NCBI GenBank assembly: GCA_951812925.1
Contig: OX638368.1
Coordinates: 154,676,492 to 154,740,491, forward strand
DNA length: 64,000 nt
From: Calliopum simillimum
Taxonomy: Eukaryota; Arthropoda; Insecta; Diptera; Lauxaniidae
Reading direction: 5' to 3'
A program made the translations under genes and the position numbers. The notes below the pieces were generated by a model. It was given only the letters and a program-made list of their open reading frames with translations, was not told where the DNA came from and did no database searches. Below are positions 36,901 to 49,987 of the stretch, piece by piece (the first letter of the stretch is position 1; every line of letters starts with the position of its first letter).

Positions 36901-37192
36901 GCATCGACAAATACATCGAAAATGATTACATATTTTTGTTTTCGATTGTGTCTTCTTTATAAAAAAAAAAAAACTTTTTTCGACCCTTTTTTTTCAAAAA
37001 CTGCATAAGTCTATATTGTCAATTACAAACAAAATGAATCATGTCGAATAAAAATCGGTGCTTTTTCAACAAAATTAGATATTTTTACGTAATTCGCCAG
37101 CACTATTACAACATTGGCTTTTGAGAAATCCATTAAATATTGTAGTTTATTTTAACTATGATAATATTTTCTTCAATTTAAATTTTACTTAC

Positions 37193-37303
37193 CGCCAGAA
37201 ACTTCACAGACTAGAACAACATCGCTGCCCTCATTATACGCTTCAACATTATTAGTTTTCTCATGACGTTTCGTATCATAGATGATGGGCCTGTCAGGAG
37301 GAA
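37193..37303 (-). CDS. side-family gene, exon with first half of Ig domain 2
   Basis: Acceptor TTTTTTTCAG above 37303 and donor GTAAGT below 37193. Two opening bases complete Val, giving V-PPDRPIIYDTKRHEKTN. The segment NEGSDVVLVCEVSGG carries the first cysteine of Ig2. The exon ends with one base of a Gly codon. The PPDRP linker directly after LTVI is a hallmark of the sidestep family as I remember it. A 12.7-kb intron filled with mobile elements separates this exon from the Ig1 exons. Confidence 0.92.
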
Positions 37304-38244
37304 CTGAAAAAAATAAAACAAAAAAATTCGCAATACATTATCTGCTTCATTATGAAATACATAACAAATAAATTATAGGGAACAAAATAATCAACCGCAA
37401 TTCCCTCGCTATTACACAGAGACCAATTAATAAGATTTATGATAAAATCACAACAAAACGATAAACAAACGCAAAACGATTTTATTCCCTAATCAATAGT
37501 TGAGCGTGTGGCACAAAAAAAAAAAAAAAAAAACAAAATCGAGATAACATGGTATGCAGTAGTACCAACTTTAACAAAAAAAATTCACAAATCCTACACA
37601 ACATTACAAACAACTGCAATGGCAATAGCGCCAGTGGCAACAGCATTCGTTTGCGTTCATTGCATGCGTGACAATTCCAAATTAAAGTATCTAATTACGA
37701 TTTAATAGAACAATGAACAACATTACTTTTGTTACCATGTACTACTCGCACTACAAATGCTACCACTACTTCTACTACTAATACAGCTACTACTATTTTT
37801 GATGTAGTTGTTGTAATTACTTGCTAAATCTAAATTGTTTAGCATATACGTAGGTATCTACGTGAAGAAAATGATGAAGCGGGAATTTGTCAGACTGAGC
37901 AACTGGGGGAACCTGAGCGAAAAATCGTGTTGAACAGCGCATTAAATAATTCGTGACAAATTATTGTCGATTGGTAAATATGGTCAAATGCAACAGCGAA
38001 ATAATGCAGCGTTACAACAACAACAACAATTGAAACAACACTCTCAACCAAATACCATTAAAAGTCAAATGTAAACATAAATAACGAAACAAACAATGCA
38101 AGTACAAAGGAAAAAAAAGAAGCCAAACCGCTAATAACCTCAAGAGAGTCCTTGTTAGGTGACCCCCAACTCAAATCCCCTTGTGGAAAAAGTAGCTATG
38201 ATTTTAACTACAACACCGTTCGACACAAAAATAAAACAAATGAG

Positions 38245-41200
38245 CAAAAGAATTCTTAAAGTAGACGTTAAACAAAAATACCCGTGTCTCGTGGTTTTTT
38301 GCCAGCACGTCACATTTTTTTTTAATCGATTTTTGAAGTTTTTTTATCCACCGTACATGAAAAAAACAAAAAAACCGCATGCTTGAGTTAAATCGATGAA
38401 TTTAACTATATGATCCTTACATTTGAGTTGTATCATGTGTTCAGCAAACTTATGCAAGATATTACGGGAAATATTTTTGTAGAAAATTTTAGCCCTGTAC
38501 AACCCCCACATGTGGCTCATTTTTGCCCTTTTCTTAAAAAGGCACAAAAATGACACCTAAAACAGGGGAATATTTATTCAGTATGTACTACTGAAATATT
38601 TGCTATACAATTTCACTACTAGTTGCTGAACACTAAAAAAGCAAAATTTTATCCCGAGAGCAAAAAAATCGTTAAAACCAGTAAGCAGATCTAACAATAA
38701 ATATTTTCCAAATTTCACCCCACTGTAAAACTCTAAAACTACATTTTGGACAAAACTCGAACTCACAAGATCATAACGAAATCACACAAGGATCATTTTC
38801 CTTGAAAACATTAACCTATTATACCCTGTTTTTATGGGTCTTTTTGACCCCTTTTTCTAAAACTGAGCCATAATGGGTTAAACAATTTTGCAAAAATATC
38901 CTACAAAAAATTTCACTACGAGTTACCACAGACGAAAAAGTCTTAAAACTTAAGGTAAGCGCGTCAGCGATGTAATTAATATGCAACGTGAAAAGTACTA
39001 ATTGATTTTAACGATTTTTTTGGTTTTGGGCTCAAATTTTGACCTTTACGTGTTTAGTAACTACTTGTGAAATTTTATAGCAAATATTTCTGTAGTACAT
39101 ACTGGCTCAATATTTCCCTGTTTTGGGTGTTAGTTTTGTACTTTTTTAAGAAAAGGGCAAAAATGACCCACATGTGGGGGTTAAACAGGGTTAAAGCTTT
39201 ATACAAAAATATTTCCTGTAATATCCTGCATAGGTTTGCTGAACACATGATACACCTCAGATGTAAGGATCATATAGTTAAATTCATCGATTTAACACAA
39301 GAATGCGGTATTTTTGTTTTTTCATGTACAGTAGAGCGCCCACAAGATATATGAAATGTGCAAAGTTGAGAATTTGTTTGCTCCCCGTCCATTTCCTGAA
39401 ATTAGAGGTCAAAAAAATAAGATCTCAAAAAAAAATTTGGAATCGGTAGTGGAAAAAACCCAGCCGGTTTTCCATCAAAGGTCGAAAAATTGACTAAAAA
39501 AAGGAAAGTCACTTTGACTGCCCGTTACTTCAAAACTGTTCATTTTTTCATAATATTTTCAAGACAACTTTTGTAGAGCATGACCAGGTCAACATTATCT
39601 TCTTTAAAATTTTTGGTCCAAAAATTAAATTTGTTGTTGTTTCAGTACAAAAACTTCAATTTTTTAAGAAAATTTTCATGACTTTTTTTCTATAAATTGG
39701 TTTTTTGTAATTTTCAAAGGGCAGAATATTTGTTCTGAAATTCTTATATTGCATGGGATTAAATGTTGATTAATTCAACAAAAAAAAAATTATTTAAAAA
39801 TGTAAAGTTTTAAGGTATGGAGCCGGTATCAATGTTGGAAAAAAATGAGTATTCTAATTTTTTTCTTTTAATCGCTACTTTATTGGATGCAACAAAATGC
39901 ATTGCTAGTTGATATTAAATGCATCATTTAGAACTGCTTTTTGCCTTCAAAAAGATCTATAAAATGGGTTTGTGCGACTTTTTTTCAATAAGTTATGATA
40001 ATTTTAAAATGACATCATGAAAGTTAAAAATCACGTATGGATGTTCTATAGGAATTGCCATATTACTATATATTTTATAATGTTATTTTAAAATGGTCAT
40101 AACTTTTTAAAGAAAAATCATACAAGACTATTCTGGAACTCATTTTAAAGAAGAAAAACAGTACTAAATGACGCATTTAATAAAACAGACCAAAACGATT
40201 TAGTGCGTGCTCTACACAACCTCAAAAATCGTGTTTTTTAAACATTAGGGGTGAGATATCTCACAAACCATACGTGATACAGCAATTTCGCGTCCAATTT
40301 CAAATTCAGCATTAATAACTACATCTAAAATGACTATTTTGGATTTGGTTTGTAGCCGATTTTTATTATATACCGTTTTTCGACATCATTTTAAAAACCA
40401 TGCCATGAACCGATTTTGAAAACTTTTTTTTTTATTCAGTAAATGTTCAGGTGCAATTTCACATCTTTGTTCAGTTCTTAACAACTTGATTGAAATTTTT
40501 TCCTGAGCTGCGTGCACGAAAATCGAAAATTTTCGATTATTTCTGCTGGAACTGCCTAAAAACGCACTTAAATGAAAATAAATGGTATTTTTGTGTTCAG
40601 CAATCCCAAATTAGTTTAGGAAATATGACTACTAAAATGGTTTCTTACCAAATTAAAAGTTAAGAAGAAAAAAATAAAAAATAAATTTTTTTTCTTAACT
40701 TTGAAACGGGCTCCATTTCTTAAAAACCAATTTTTTTTAGTAGTTTTCCTTTTAAATAAATCAACATTTAATTCCCTACAATATAAAAATTACAGAACAA
40801 ATATTCCACTCTTTGAAAGTTACAAAAACCAATTTATAGAAAAAAAGTCATGAAAATTTTCGTAAAAAATTTAAGTTTTTGTACCGAAACAACAACAAAT
40901 TTAATTTGTGGACCAAAACTTTTTAAGAAGATAATGTTGACCTAGTCATGCTCTACAAAAGTTGCCTTCAAAATATTATGAAAAAATGAACAGTTTTGAA
41001 GTAACAGGCAGTCAAAACGACTTCCCTTTTTTTATTCAATTTTTCGACCTTTGATCGAAAACCGGCTGGGTTTTTTCCACTACCGATTCCAAATTTTTTT
41101 CTGAGATCTTATTTTTTTGACCTCTAATTTCAGGAAATGGACGGGGAGCAAGCAAAATCAGAATTTTGCACATATGGGCGCTCTAATGTATAGTGAATAA

Positions 41201-41315
41201 AAAAACTTCAAAATCGATTAAAAAAAAAATGTGACGTAATGGAGAAAAACCACGAGAAACGGGTATTTTTTTTTTAAGTATACATTAAGAATTTTTTGGA
41301 TTTTCTAATGTGTTT
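38245..41315. mobile_element. Outer foldback element, split by a second foldback
   Basis: The left arm (about 38245-38700) is inverted in two pieces: 38980-39328 and 41196-41315. Landmarks are ATACCCGTGTCTCGTGG at the outer left against CCACGAGAAACGGGTAT at 41250, TGATCCTTACATTTGAG against its partner near 39262, and ACCCCCACATGTGG against CCACATGTGGGGGT at 39165. The interruption falls exactly at a TA within the right arm. The unpaired centre near 38800-38900 recurs as fragments at 34.84 and 53.23 kb. Confidence 0.85.
39329..41193. mobile_element. Inner foldback element inserted in the outer one
   Basis: Ends CAGTAGAGCGCCCA and, on the other strand, CATTAGAGCGCCCA, each next to TA. The arms are at least 430 bp: CTCCCCGTCCATTTCCTGAA near 39380 pairs with TTCAGGAAATGGACGGGGAG at 41131-41150, and ATGACCAGGTCAACATTATC pairs with GATAATGTTGACCTAGTCAT. 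The centre (39.84-40.7 kb) shows weaker pairing. No transposase frame was found. Confidence 0.88.
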
Positions 41316-41393
41316 TTAAAAAAATTCGAAATTGTCGAACAGTGTAATCACTAAAAGTTGAAGATGTTAAGAGATGAGTAAACCAAAACCAAG

Positions 41394-41505
41394 ACCATAG
41401 CAGCCTTGGTCTTAAGATTGAGTCATGGATTTTATACCGTGTTTTAGTCTTTGACATTAAGTCTTGGTCTAGGTCTTAGACCATAGCAGTCTTGGTCTTG
41501 AAATT
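41394..41505 (+). repeat. Degenerate AAGACCATAGCAG repeat
   Basis: AAGACCATAGCAGCCTTGGT near 41389 recurs as TAGACCATAGCAGTCTTGGT near 41480, followed by further CTTGGTC and CCAAGA motifs in both directions. It is a small, imperfect, partly inverted repeat cluster. Confidence 0.55.
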
Positions 41506-43309
41506 ATATCAGCGTCTTGTTCTTAGTCTCAAAATGTTACTAAAACCAAGATTAATTTTGTTCATCACTCATTACTTTATTGCGTAACACATTTTTTTTC
41601 GTAAGACGCCTTGGTTTTGAGTAAAATCCATTTTTCCGATCGAAATTGTATTAAGAAACCGAAAAATGTCGGGAGAAAAAAATGAGGCGGGACAACTTAG
41701 GTCTAAACTATAAAAAAGTTGTATATTTTGAGTCAAATAAGCGCCAGACAACATAACTTTATATAAAAATCGTGCCTAGGAAAATGTTAAAAAAGCCAAT
41801 ACATATATATTAAGATAGGTCAATTTCTAAAGAAGAAAATTTTACCGGTCTGACATGGCAAAAATCGTTAAGCTTGGATAATTTGAAGAAAGCATATATT
41901 TTTAGTAAAGTTTACCCTCCCGAAATTTACAAAATAGAATAACTTTGATAGATTTTTCGCGGAATAATTCCAAGTGCATTTTTTTACTCATAAAAAATAA
42001 ATGTTAAAAGTCAAGTTGGTCAAGTCGCAAAATTTCTTAAATTTCAGAGATTATTGAAGAAGCCAAAAATGTTGGATGATTTCATATTACATTGTATTGC
42101 TCACCTAAAAAATTTTTCCCAACAAGGTCCATTGAAGTTTCGCACGATTATAATGCTACACATGGGTGTCAGAGGTTAGTGTGGGAGTTGATGTTAAACA
42201 GACGTTATTAAGTTTAAAAATTAAAAAACGAACACAACAAAAGTGCACATTCATAAAGAAACAGGACATAGTGTCGTGTTCATATAGTGCGGCAGCCAGG
42301 AACAAGAAAAAAATAACAGCAAAATGTTCGTTAAATAAAAATGGCAGAGCAGCGGTAGCGGCAAAAGCTATGAGCACAACAATTTTTATATTTTAATTTT
42401 AAACCCAAAGTCAACTTAACCGTCAGCACTTTGGTAATGCATGCACCCCTTTCGCGTACTTAACCCAGGACAATGCCATGCGAATTTATGTTGCTGCTGC
42501 ACTACTTTGGTGTTTACAGACTAAGTGGAACAGGTAATGAAAATAATGTAAATAACTAAATTGCTGTCACGCAGCGGTTGCAGCAGCAGCAGCAGCAACA
42601 TTTGCGGTATGTTGAACTTTGCATGACGAAAAAGATTCTAATACATTTATAGTGCACGTAGAAGAGAGCTTATTTAGTTTCGTTTTAAAATATGTACGCG
42701 ATACTTTTGTAGTTCAACACGCGACTGCAGGGGATATCAATTATGGTTAACATTAAATTATGCAGATTTTTTGGTTTTTGCTTATAAGCGAAATATTTAA
42801 GTTGCGCACGGAAATATTTTATGAATTCGAGGTTTTCATATTTTTGTAGAATTTTCTACAAAATTACAGCATTTGGGTATTTCCATGTAAATGTGGATAA
42901 GATACAAAAAAATTTCACACTTCTTTTCAACCTTCAACTATATCCAAACTAATGTTTGGTTGAAGAAACATTATCATTTACTGCCAAAATTAAGATTTGA
43001 CATTGCAATTTGTAATTATCCTCTTTTTTTGGTTAATGTCTGCACATCAGAAGAAGCAAAAAGAGGCATCAAATTAAAAACGTACTTTTGCAAGGAAGTA
43101 TATTAATCTGGTGGTGGCAGTAATAGTTTTGATGATAATATACTGTCTGTATTAAGACCATAAATAATTGCAATTTAGTGAATTCAAAGGATCAGCCTCA
43201 AAAGCTCCATTAAAACCTTAAAAAATTTTCGATTTGTTACGCGAGTTACCATGGAATTACCCATTTTCCGTTTTCGTTGATGTTTTGCGATTTTTTCTCA
43301 TTTCTCATT

Positions 43310-43485
43310 CCCATGGCACAAAATGCTTAAAATCATCCAAGGAACAAGTGTGAATTGTTTTTTTTTTTTTTTGGAAAGTTTATTAAAAATGACGTTAAGA
43401 AAAATTTTTTTCTAAAATTAAGTAAAAAAAAAAAAAACAATTTACACTTGTTCCTTGGATGATTTTAAGCATTTTATGCCATGGG
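43310..43485. repeat. Hairpin with about 56-bp arms around poly-T/poly-A
   Basis: CCCATGGCACAAAATGCTTA at the left is inverted as TAAGCATTTTATGCCATGGG at the right, and AATCATCCAAGGAACAAGTG is inverted exactly. The arms end in T and A runs that also pair. Probably a MITE. Confidence 0.8.
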
Positions 43486-44585
43486 CACTTTTTTGCAGGC
43501 GTTTTGCCTTTCACAGGGCTGCATTACTATATTTCAAACGTTATGTCATCGAGCCTGCTGGCCTAAAAAAGTCTTAACATGTCTTGTCTTGCAGGTTTTT
43601 AAGAGCTCTTTTGAATGAGAGCTTGTAAATTAAAAAATGTTCATTTAGTTTAAAGCACGATGACTTTTTTCTTTGAAAAACCGTAAAATTTCGCCTTCTT
43701 AGGGCAGTTTTTCGTTTTTTAAGAAGTGTAAAATTTTTTTTTGTCAAAATTACAACGTAGGTTTTAAAGTTCATTAAAAAACAAACAAAATGAATGTTTT
43801 TAAGTTACTCTAAAACAAATTTTTCTAATTGTTTGACAACATTTTATAATTAATGCTTAAAAAAAAATAATAAAAATATATTTCTGCTTTGAGCCACCTT
43901 TAAATATGAATTTAAAAATCTGAAAAATTTTTTGGGATATTCTGTCATGATGTAGATCGTGATGCCAAAGTATATCTTGGAAATTCGAAAAAAAATTTTT
44001 TTTTGAACAGCCCTAATAAGCATAAAGTAAGTTTTCTGCTACTTGGCAAAAAGTACTTTTTTAGTACTCTTTTAGTACAAGATATATTTTTTTTGAAAAA
44101 GAAACCAAATTATGTTTTATACGAATCCAAAATCAAGACGGTGTCTTTAACGGATATGGAATTATGATTATGATATGACCTATGTGTCTTCACATTAATG
44201 TCCATAGCTTCGATATTTTTAAACCGATTTTCATATTGGACCTACTTTAGAAAGGTAATGAATTAAGCTAAGTTAAGTTTTTTTGGTATTTGGCAAAAAT
44301 TATTTTTTTTTAATAAAAACGCTCTACGTTTGGGTAACTTGACCACCCAATAAAGGGTGACAGGAACTGTTGGGCCATTTTGAGCATTTCACAGTCATAA
44401 GGAATCATATTAACAAGAAAAATAAAAATCAGACCGAGTAAGCCACGTTGCACTCCACAGAAGACTAGTGTAGGCTACTAAAAATAAATCAACACTGTGG
44501 TTAATTTGTGCTGTTCTTTCTAAATTATAAACATACAAGCACACATAATTGGCTTATATTTAATTTAACACAAAGTTTAATCTAC

Positions 44586-44635
44586 AGATATGTATGTATT
44601 CTCCTTTAACTCCTAGGAGGAGCATAGGGCCAAGA
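44586..44635 (-). mobile_element. Very short LINE 3' end fragment
   Basis: On the minus strand it reads GGCCCTATGCTCCTCCTAGG then AGTTAAAGGAGAATAC and ACATACAT, the same 3' terminus as at 46871-46917 and 54260-54313. The flanks share only AGATA, so the duplication is unclear. Confidence 0.7.
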
Positions 44636-46870
44636 TAGACTAAAACAAATTAGTAACGATTTTGTAGCCAATGCGAAGTACTACTCAAAAGAGAGAGACA
44701 ATTTTATTTTTATTTGGAGAATATACGTATTTGTGAAGTTTGGAAGCTCAAAGCTTTTCAAAAAAATCTTGTAAACCAAAACAAAAAGTACAAACAAGCT
44801 CATTGGGTTATTGAGAAACGGTACCTAAATAAAATTCTCTGCAATTCTAAATTAAAAAAATTGAATTAAACGCCGCTAGATTGGCCCTTTCTCCCACTGT
44901 GTATCATCCATTATAACTCATTCAGCCATATCTTTAAGTAAATGGCCTCTTTCACTTTTTTGGGTTCTTTTTTTTTGAATGTTTTTATGTTGTGTCTATG
45001 CTTCACTCATTCTGTTGCTGTTTCCAGCTTTTTTGCCAAATACCGTTCTGAGATACTTTAACTTTTGTTTATCGAAGTCACTTTCTTCTTTTTCTTGTTT
45101 TGGGTCCTGGAGTTTGTTTTCTTCCTTTTTTTAAATCTTGGAGAGAATAATAATATTTTTACGCTATGGACACTGATTTTGTAGCGTTTGGCTAACTGTC
45201 TGTACGAAATCTTTTTTTCAGTACAGAAAATGTGCACAATACAGTTCTTACATAAGAAATTAAAAAGATTATAGAGAAAGAATTTTCGTAGAAACCTTAG
45301 GTACCTATCTAGAAAATAAATGATTGTTTTTTTTTTCAAGCAAGTCACCGTGGCAGCAATATAAGGTATTAAAATTAGTTTCAATAATCCAGAACTCCTT
45401 AAAAATGGTATATGAATGGAAATAACTCCACTTCTGTTATGCTCGTTAGAACAAATTAAGGTAGGTTGGTGTCTCTCTTACCTCTAATGGCTGAGAAACC
45501 GGATTTTTGTTTTGTCGATTACATGAGTAGAGCAAAATAGTTTAGGAAAAAATTTAAGAAAACTAATTTTTAACTTATTTCCGTTGCAAATAATTAGACC
45601 TCAGATGATGCATTTTCATTGCAAATATCCTTGCTAATAAAACCAAAAAATTTTCATAAATTTCCTTTTCTGTGCAGCAAATAAAACAGTAAACCCAACC
45701 GCCAAATGTTTGAATTTTTGTCTTTTGGTAAAAGTTATTGCCATTTATTGCTATTGCAATTGTAGTTATTATTTTGTTGTAAATATTGTTGTTGCTGTTG
45801 CTGCTGCAGCGGCACTTGCTCTTATTATTTTTCTTGTCATTGTTGTTGCTGTTGTTTTTTGCTGCTGCTGTCCACTTCAAATTGCGCAAATATTGCAATT
45901 TGTCAGAATCATATTTTGCCGCCGCACATAGTAGCTTGTATTGCAGTAGGTACAAGTGTACATTGGTAGCGCAGCAACAATTGCAACTCGCACCAACAAC
46001 AGTTTCCATTGTAAATTTGTGCTCCATTCAAATGATGTCGTTGTAGTCGGCGGCGTCATTTTTATTCTAGCATGCAAAACGCGGAAATGTGCGCGGAAAT
46101 GTGAACGAGCACTTGCACTTGAACAAAATACATCGCTCGTTTGGTGCAAAACTGTCACAATTCAAATAAGTTCTTGTAAGGGTACCTTATAATTTGACAT
46201 CGTCAGAAGAATATAACATGCCTACATGTTCATATCAGTGTTTTATTACTAAATCTTTGGAATAGTGACATATTTTGAGTTGTGAAATTACGGTTATAAT
46301 ACAAAGGACAACAAACGGAAGTTGTCTGTGTGTCCTTATTTTTAAAAAACAACAACCATGTCATCAGACGAATTTGCCGACATCCAGAAGAACTTTCAAG
46401 CATACTTCTTATATTAAATTAGTATAGATTTGTTGAGGATCATAGCAAAATACAGCACATGCAAAAGCTTTAATTTTTCATTTCGCGCTGCTGTTGTAAC
46501 TCATTGCTATTATGCTTTTCTGTTTTAGCGAGACGAAACGAAATAGCAAGCCCGATTCGTATCAGCGTTTTACTCTCTAAGATTTTGTCATTTCACTAAA
46601 AGACACTGAACGGTAAGCTCAAATCAACAATATCATCTGATCCATGCTTGTAAGTAACAATATTATGAATCATTATCTGTTCCAAAAACAGTAATAATGA
46701 CAAAACTTTTTCTTTGACCCACTGCTTTGTACAAAGAGCGTCATAACTCGAAAAAGGGTCAGCTTCTGTTCTACCATAGGATAGAAGTTCCACCCAAGGT
46801 CTATTAACACGCTACATATCAAGGATATATTAAAATGCTTCTATTTAATTTCTGTAAAGTACTTGTTAAT

Positions 46871-46917
46871 TGGCCCTATGCTTCTCCTAGGAGTGAAAGG
46901 AGAATATGTACATACAT
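46871..46917 (+). mobile_element. 47-bp LINE insertion with a perfect 10-bp target duplication
   Basis: ACTTGTTAAT occurs at 46861-46870 and 46918-46927, with the LINE 3' terminus (GGCCCTATGCTTCTCCTAGG ... TACATACAT) exactly between. It is an extreme case of 5' truncation. Confidence 0.88.
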
Positions 46918-48431
46918 ACTTGTTAATCGAAATCTTTAAAAAACATTTTCTCGAAATTTTGTTTTTTTGATTTGTGAAAGTCTTGCAGCAAACGAGCAAT
47001 GTCAATGCAAACAACAGCATTTCCCCAGCACCCACCAACAAAACTATCACCAATACAAATGGCGACAGTAACAAACAAATAAAATTCGAAAGGACACAGC
47101 GCGTATTACAAAAAGTCAACAACATGCAACTGCTGCTGCAGCATCCAAACAGAAGACACCAAGTACACAGCAGCAGAAATTATTGCATTTGTATTGCATA
47201 TTTCTCTAGATTGTCTTTTTCCGTTGGCGTTGGTGTCATAATGTCATATCTCGTGTTGCAGCACCATTTCGAAAATAGAAAATTGGTGATCAGTTGTGCT
47301 CAGACATTGAAATAAAATTTTTAAAAAGTTTTCTGTTTTAAAGTTTAACTTTTTAGCCCTAAAATAAAAGTTTTAAACTTTTGATTAGTAAACTTAAAAT
47401 GACAAAGTTTTAGAAGCTGAACAATGTGTTGACAAAGTTTGAAAAATTTTATACCGATGCCGAAAAATTTTAAAAAAGTTTAGAAATGTTGAATATTCGA
47501 TTATATATTAAAAAGTTGCAAAAGTTGCCTGAACGGTGTTAGTTGTAATTCATTTAAGGTATTGCTAGAATTGTACTGAAAGAGAACTAAATGCTAAACT
47601 CATGCAGAGTAAAGGATTTTTTTTTTTTGCTAGACCTGAACACTACACTGATGATGTTCTTGCTGCTCCAAGTCCTGCCGTTTCAAGAAATATCCAACGA
47701 AATGGTTGGAAAATTTATAACTTCAACATCGCCATCTATTTCAAGCATCATCGGCGTGGTCGTAGACCGATGCAATAAAATATTTAAATTGCGCGCCAAT
47801 TCAACGCTTCACGATTTACATGGGGCAACAGAAGGTCATCGGATGTTAATAATTGTTGTTGCATTGGTTGCAGTGTTGCTAGATTATCATACAGGTATAA
47901 ACAAAAAAAATTTTATAGTACATATAACAATTTAGCTCTGGAACTTTTCTGAGTGGAATCACAGGCTCTATACTTAAAAGACTGATTTATATACCCAGAA
48001 AAATTTTCGTTTTGGAAATATTCTTAAAAAATCGAAAAACGTTGAACAATTTTTATTGAATATCTCCAAAGCGGTTATCTTTTCGTTTATGTACATACCG
48101 TCATGTCAATTGAAAAATGTCCTTTCTCCAAAATCGCATTTTTTAACTTTCTCGTTTTATTACAATACTTCATCAGGAGAATCTTGTCGAATAATTTCGC
48201 GATCCTAGCTCTAACGGAAAGACTGAAAACGGTCCTAGCAAATTTACAAAATATTTGAAAATTTTAATTTTTCGTCATTTGATTTAATAGTTTGCAGCTG
48301 ACTGCGAGCAAAAATTACCTTACTGAAGCTGAGGGCAAAATTGAATACGAAGGATAATGGTCGAAAATAAAATTTGAAAACAAGGGCGTCCCCGACCTCT
48401 CGCAGGCGTTTTTAACTCAAAACTCCAAAAT

Positions 48432-48850
48432 GAGGTCGAGGACACCCCTGAAAGTTTACAAAATTTTTATTCCACCTTTCAGTATCGGTTGAAACAAATA
48501 TTTTTTTTTTTTTTAAATGGGACGAAAACTGCTAAGAAGGGTCGGGGATATCCCTGACAGTTTCAAAAATTATTCTTCAACTTCTCCCCATCAACTGATG
48601 CTGTAAAATATTTTTTAAAAATGGAACTAAAACTCCTTAAAGGTGTCAGGGACAAGCCTGACAGCTTATAAAATTTTTCTTTGGTCTTTCCTTATCGATA
48701 GAAGCAACACAATTTTTAAAAAAAAAAAAGATCAAAACTCATTTGAGAGGTCGGAAATACCTCTAATATGGCGCGAAATTTTTTATCGGCTTTTCACTAT
48801 CGATTGATTCAATAAATTTGTCAAGAATAATGGGTCCAAAAATTCGCACA
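48432..48850 (+). repeat. Tandem repeat, period about 105 bp, four diverged units
   Basis: The motif GAGGTCGAGGACACCCCTGA, then AGTTTACAAAATTTTT, then TATCGGTTGAAACAA recurs at about 48432, 48539, 48642 and 48746 with changes (GGGTCGGGGATATCCCTGAC, GGTGTCAGGGACAAGCCTGA). No open frame spans it. Confidence 0.7.
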
Positions 48851-49987
48851 AAATACAAACTCAAACCAACACAAAACAAAAACAACGACTGCGTTGCATC
48901 AAAAACAAAAACAACAAACAACATGGGTAATAACGCGTTGATGCGCAAATGTGAAAGTGCAAGTCTTTTTCGCACTAACGCGTGAACGTTCCATGTAAAT
49001 ATTTCCATCTTGCGATATTGTAGAAGTAATGCGAAGTTTTCGGCAATGTGTTTGTTGTTTTACAAATGTCAAACTTTCGCAAATCGCACTTTCGCAACGA
49101 CGCAAGGGCATTGTGTATCAACGAGAGAACACCCCTAAGTTTTAGTTGTGTTCTAGTTCTCAGAAATTTTAAAAATTGTTTGAGTTTTATTGTTGTTGTA
49201 AACGAGCCACAAAAAAACATCAAAATATAGTTTTTGTGATTGTTGTCCTTCGAAATTCTAGTTGTTGTAAAAACAAAAATTTTACGCTGACTGCGCTGGG
49301 CTCAGTGATTTTAAAACGTTGACACCCTTGGTATACAATTGACACGACGATACAAATGCGAAAAGTAATTGAAACCACAAGGATTACGAGACAGGGCTAG
49401 TTTTATTTTAAGTCCCAAATAATGCATAAAATTCCATGAAGTGGCAGCACTTGTTTGTCTGTCGGTTGATTTGTGTTGTATCGCTTTTTGTTGTTGTACT
49501 CTTTTCACTGTTCTTTCCTTCCTTTGCTATACTTTGGTTACATTTTTTTTTTTTTTTCACTTTGTGCTGCAATCGTGTCCTAATGGCAATAAAATGAATG
49601 CAACTGTCTGTCTGTCACTATGTGTGTATATGTGTGTAACAAAATGCGGAAACGGATGTACGACTCGGTTACGCTCAGATAGAGAAAGAAAGTGTCCCAC
49701 AATATCTGAATGTGTGTTGGTCGAATTCATTATTTACGCTTTAATAATTTCGCACAGCAGGAAAAATTAAATGGCAAAATGCAGGATAACTCATGCAGTG
49801 TTCGTATGTTGGCTGGCTGTCTCGTTTTTGTTGCGATTGGTGTAACAGTTGGTCAATTAGAGTGCACACATTAATTCAGTGTTGCATAATTTTAGGCATT
49901 TCAACATTTGATTCATCTTTGTTGTATATTTTTTTTTTTGTTTCAATTTGAAATTTTACTTTTTTAACGGATATTATTCTGACTTAC

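Larger units (their letters stand above)
32938..37192 (-). other. Intron between the Ig2a and Ig2b exons (4.3 kb)
   Basis: It holds a run of MITEs: 33979-34217, a fragment at 34840-34935, 35051-35695 and 35818-36474, plus a fragment at 36740-36900 related to the foldback element at 39.3 kb. The stretch 33000-33950 is simple-sequence rich (CAT, poly-T and poly-A) with no gene seen. Confidence 0.75.
37304..49987 (-). other. Intron between the Ig1b and Ig2a exons (12.7 kb)
   Basis: It contains the nested foldback elements (about 38245-41315), a degenerate AAGACC repeat (41394-41505), a hairpin (43310-43485), LINE 3' end fragments (44586-44635 and 46871-46917) and 105-bp tandem repeats (48432-48850). 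CAG/TTG trinucleotide runs occur near 42580 and 45780-45860. The stretches 43500-44580, 45000-45780 and 48850-49980 show no gene I can support. Confidence 0.75.

Noticed and set aside
45575..46046. Several overlapping frames around TTG/CAG runs
   Set aside because: Low-complexity trinucleotide sequence gives Leu- or Asn-rich frames on both strands; none has a domain.
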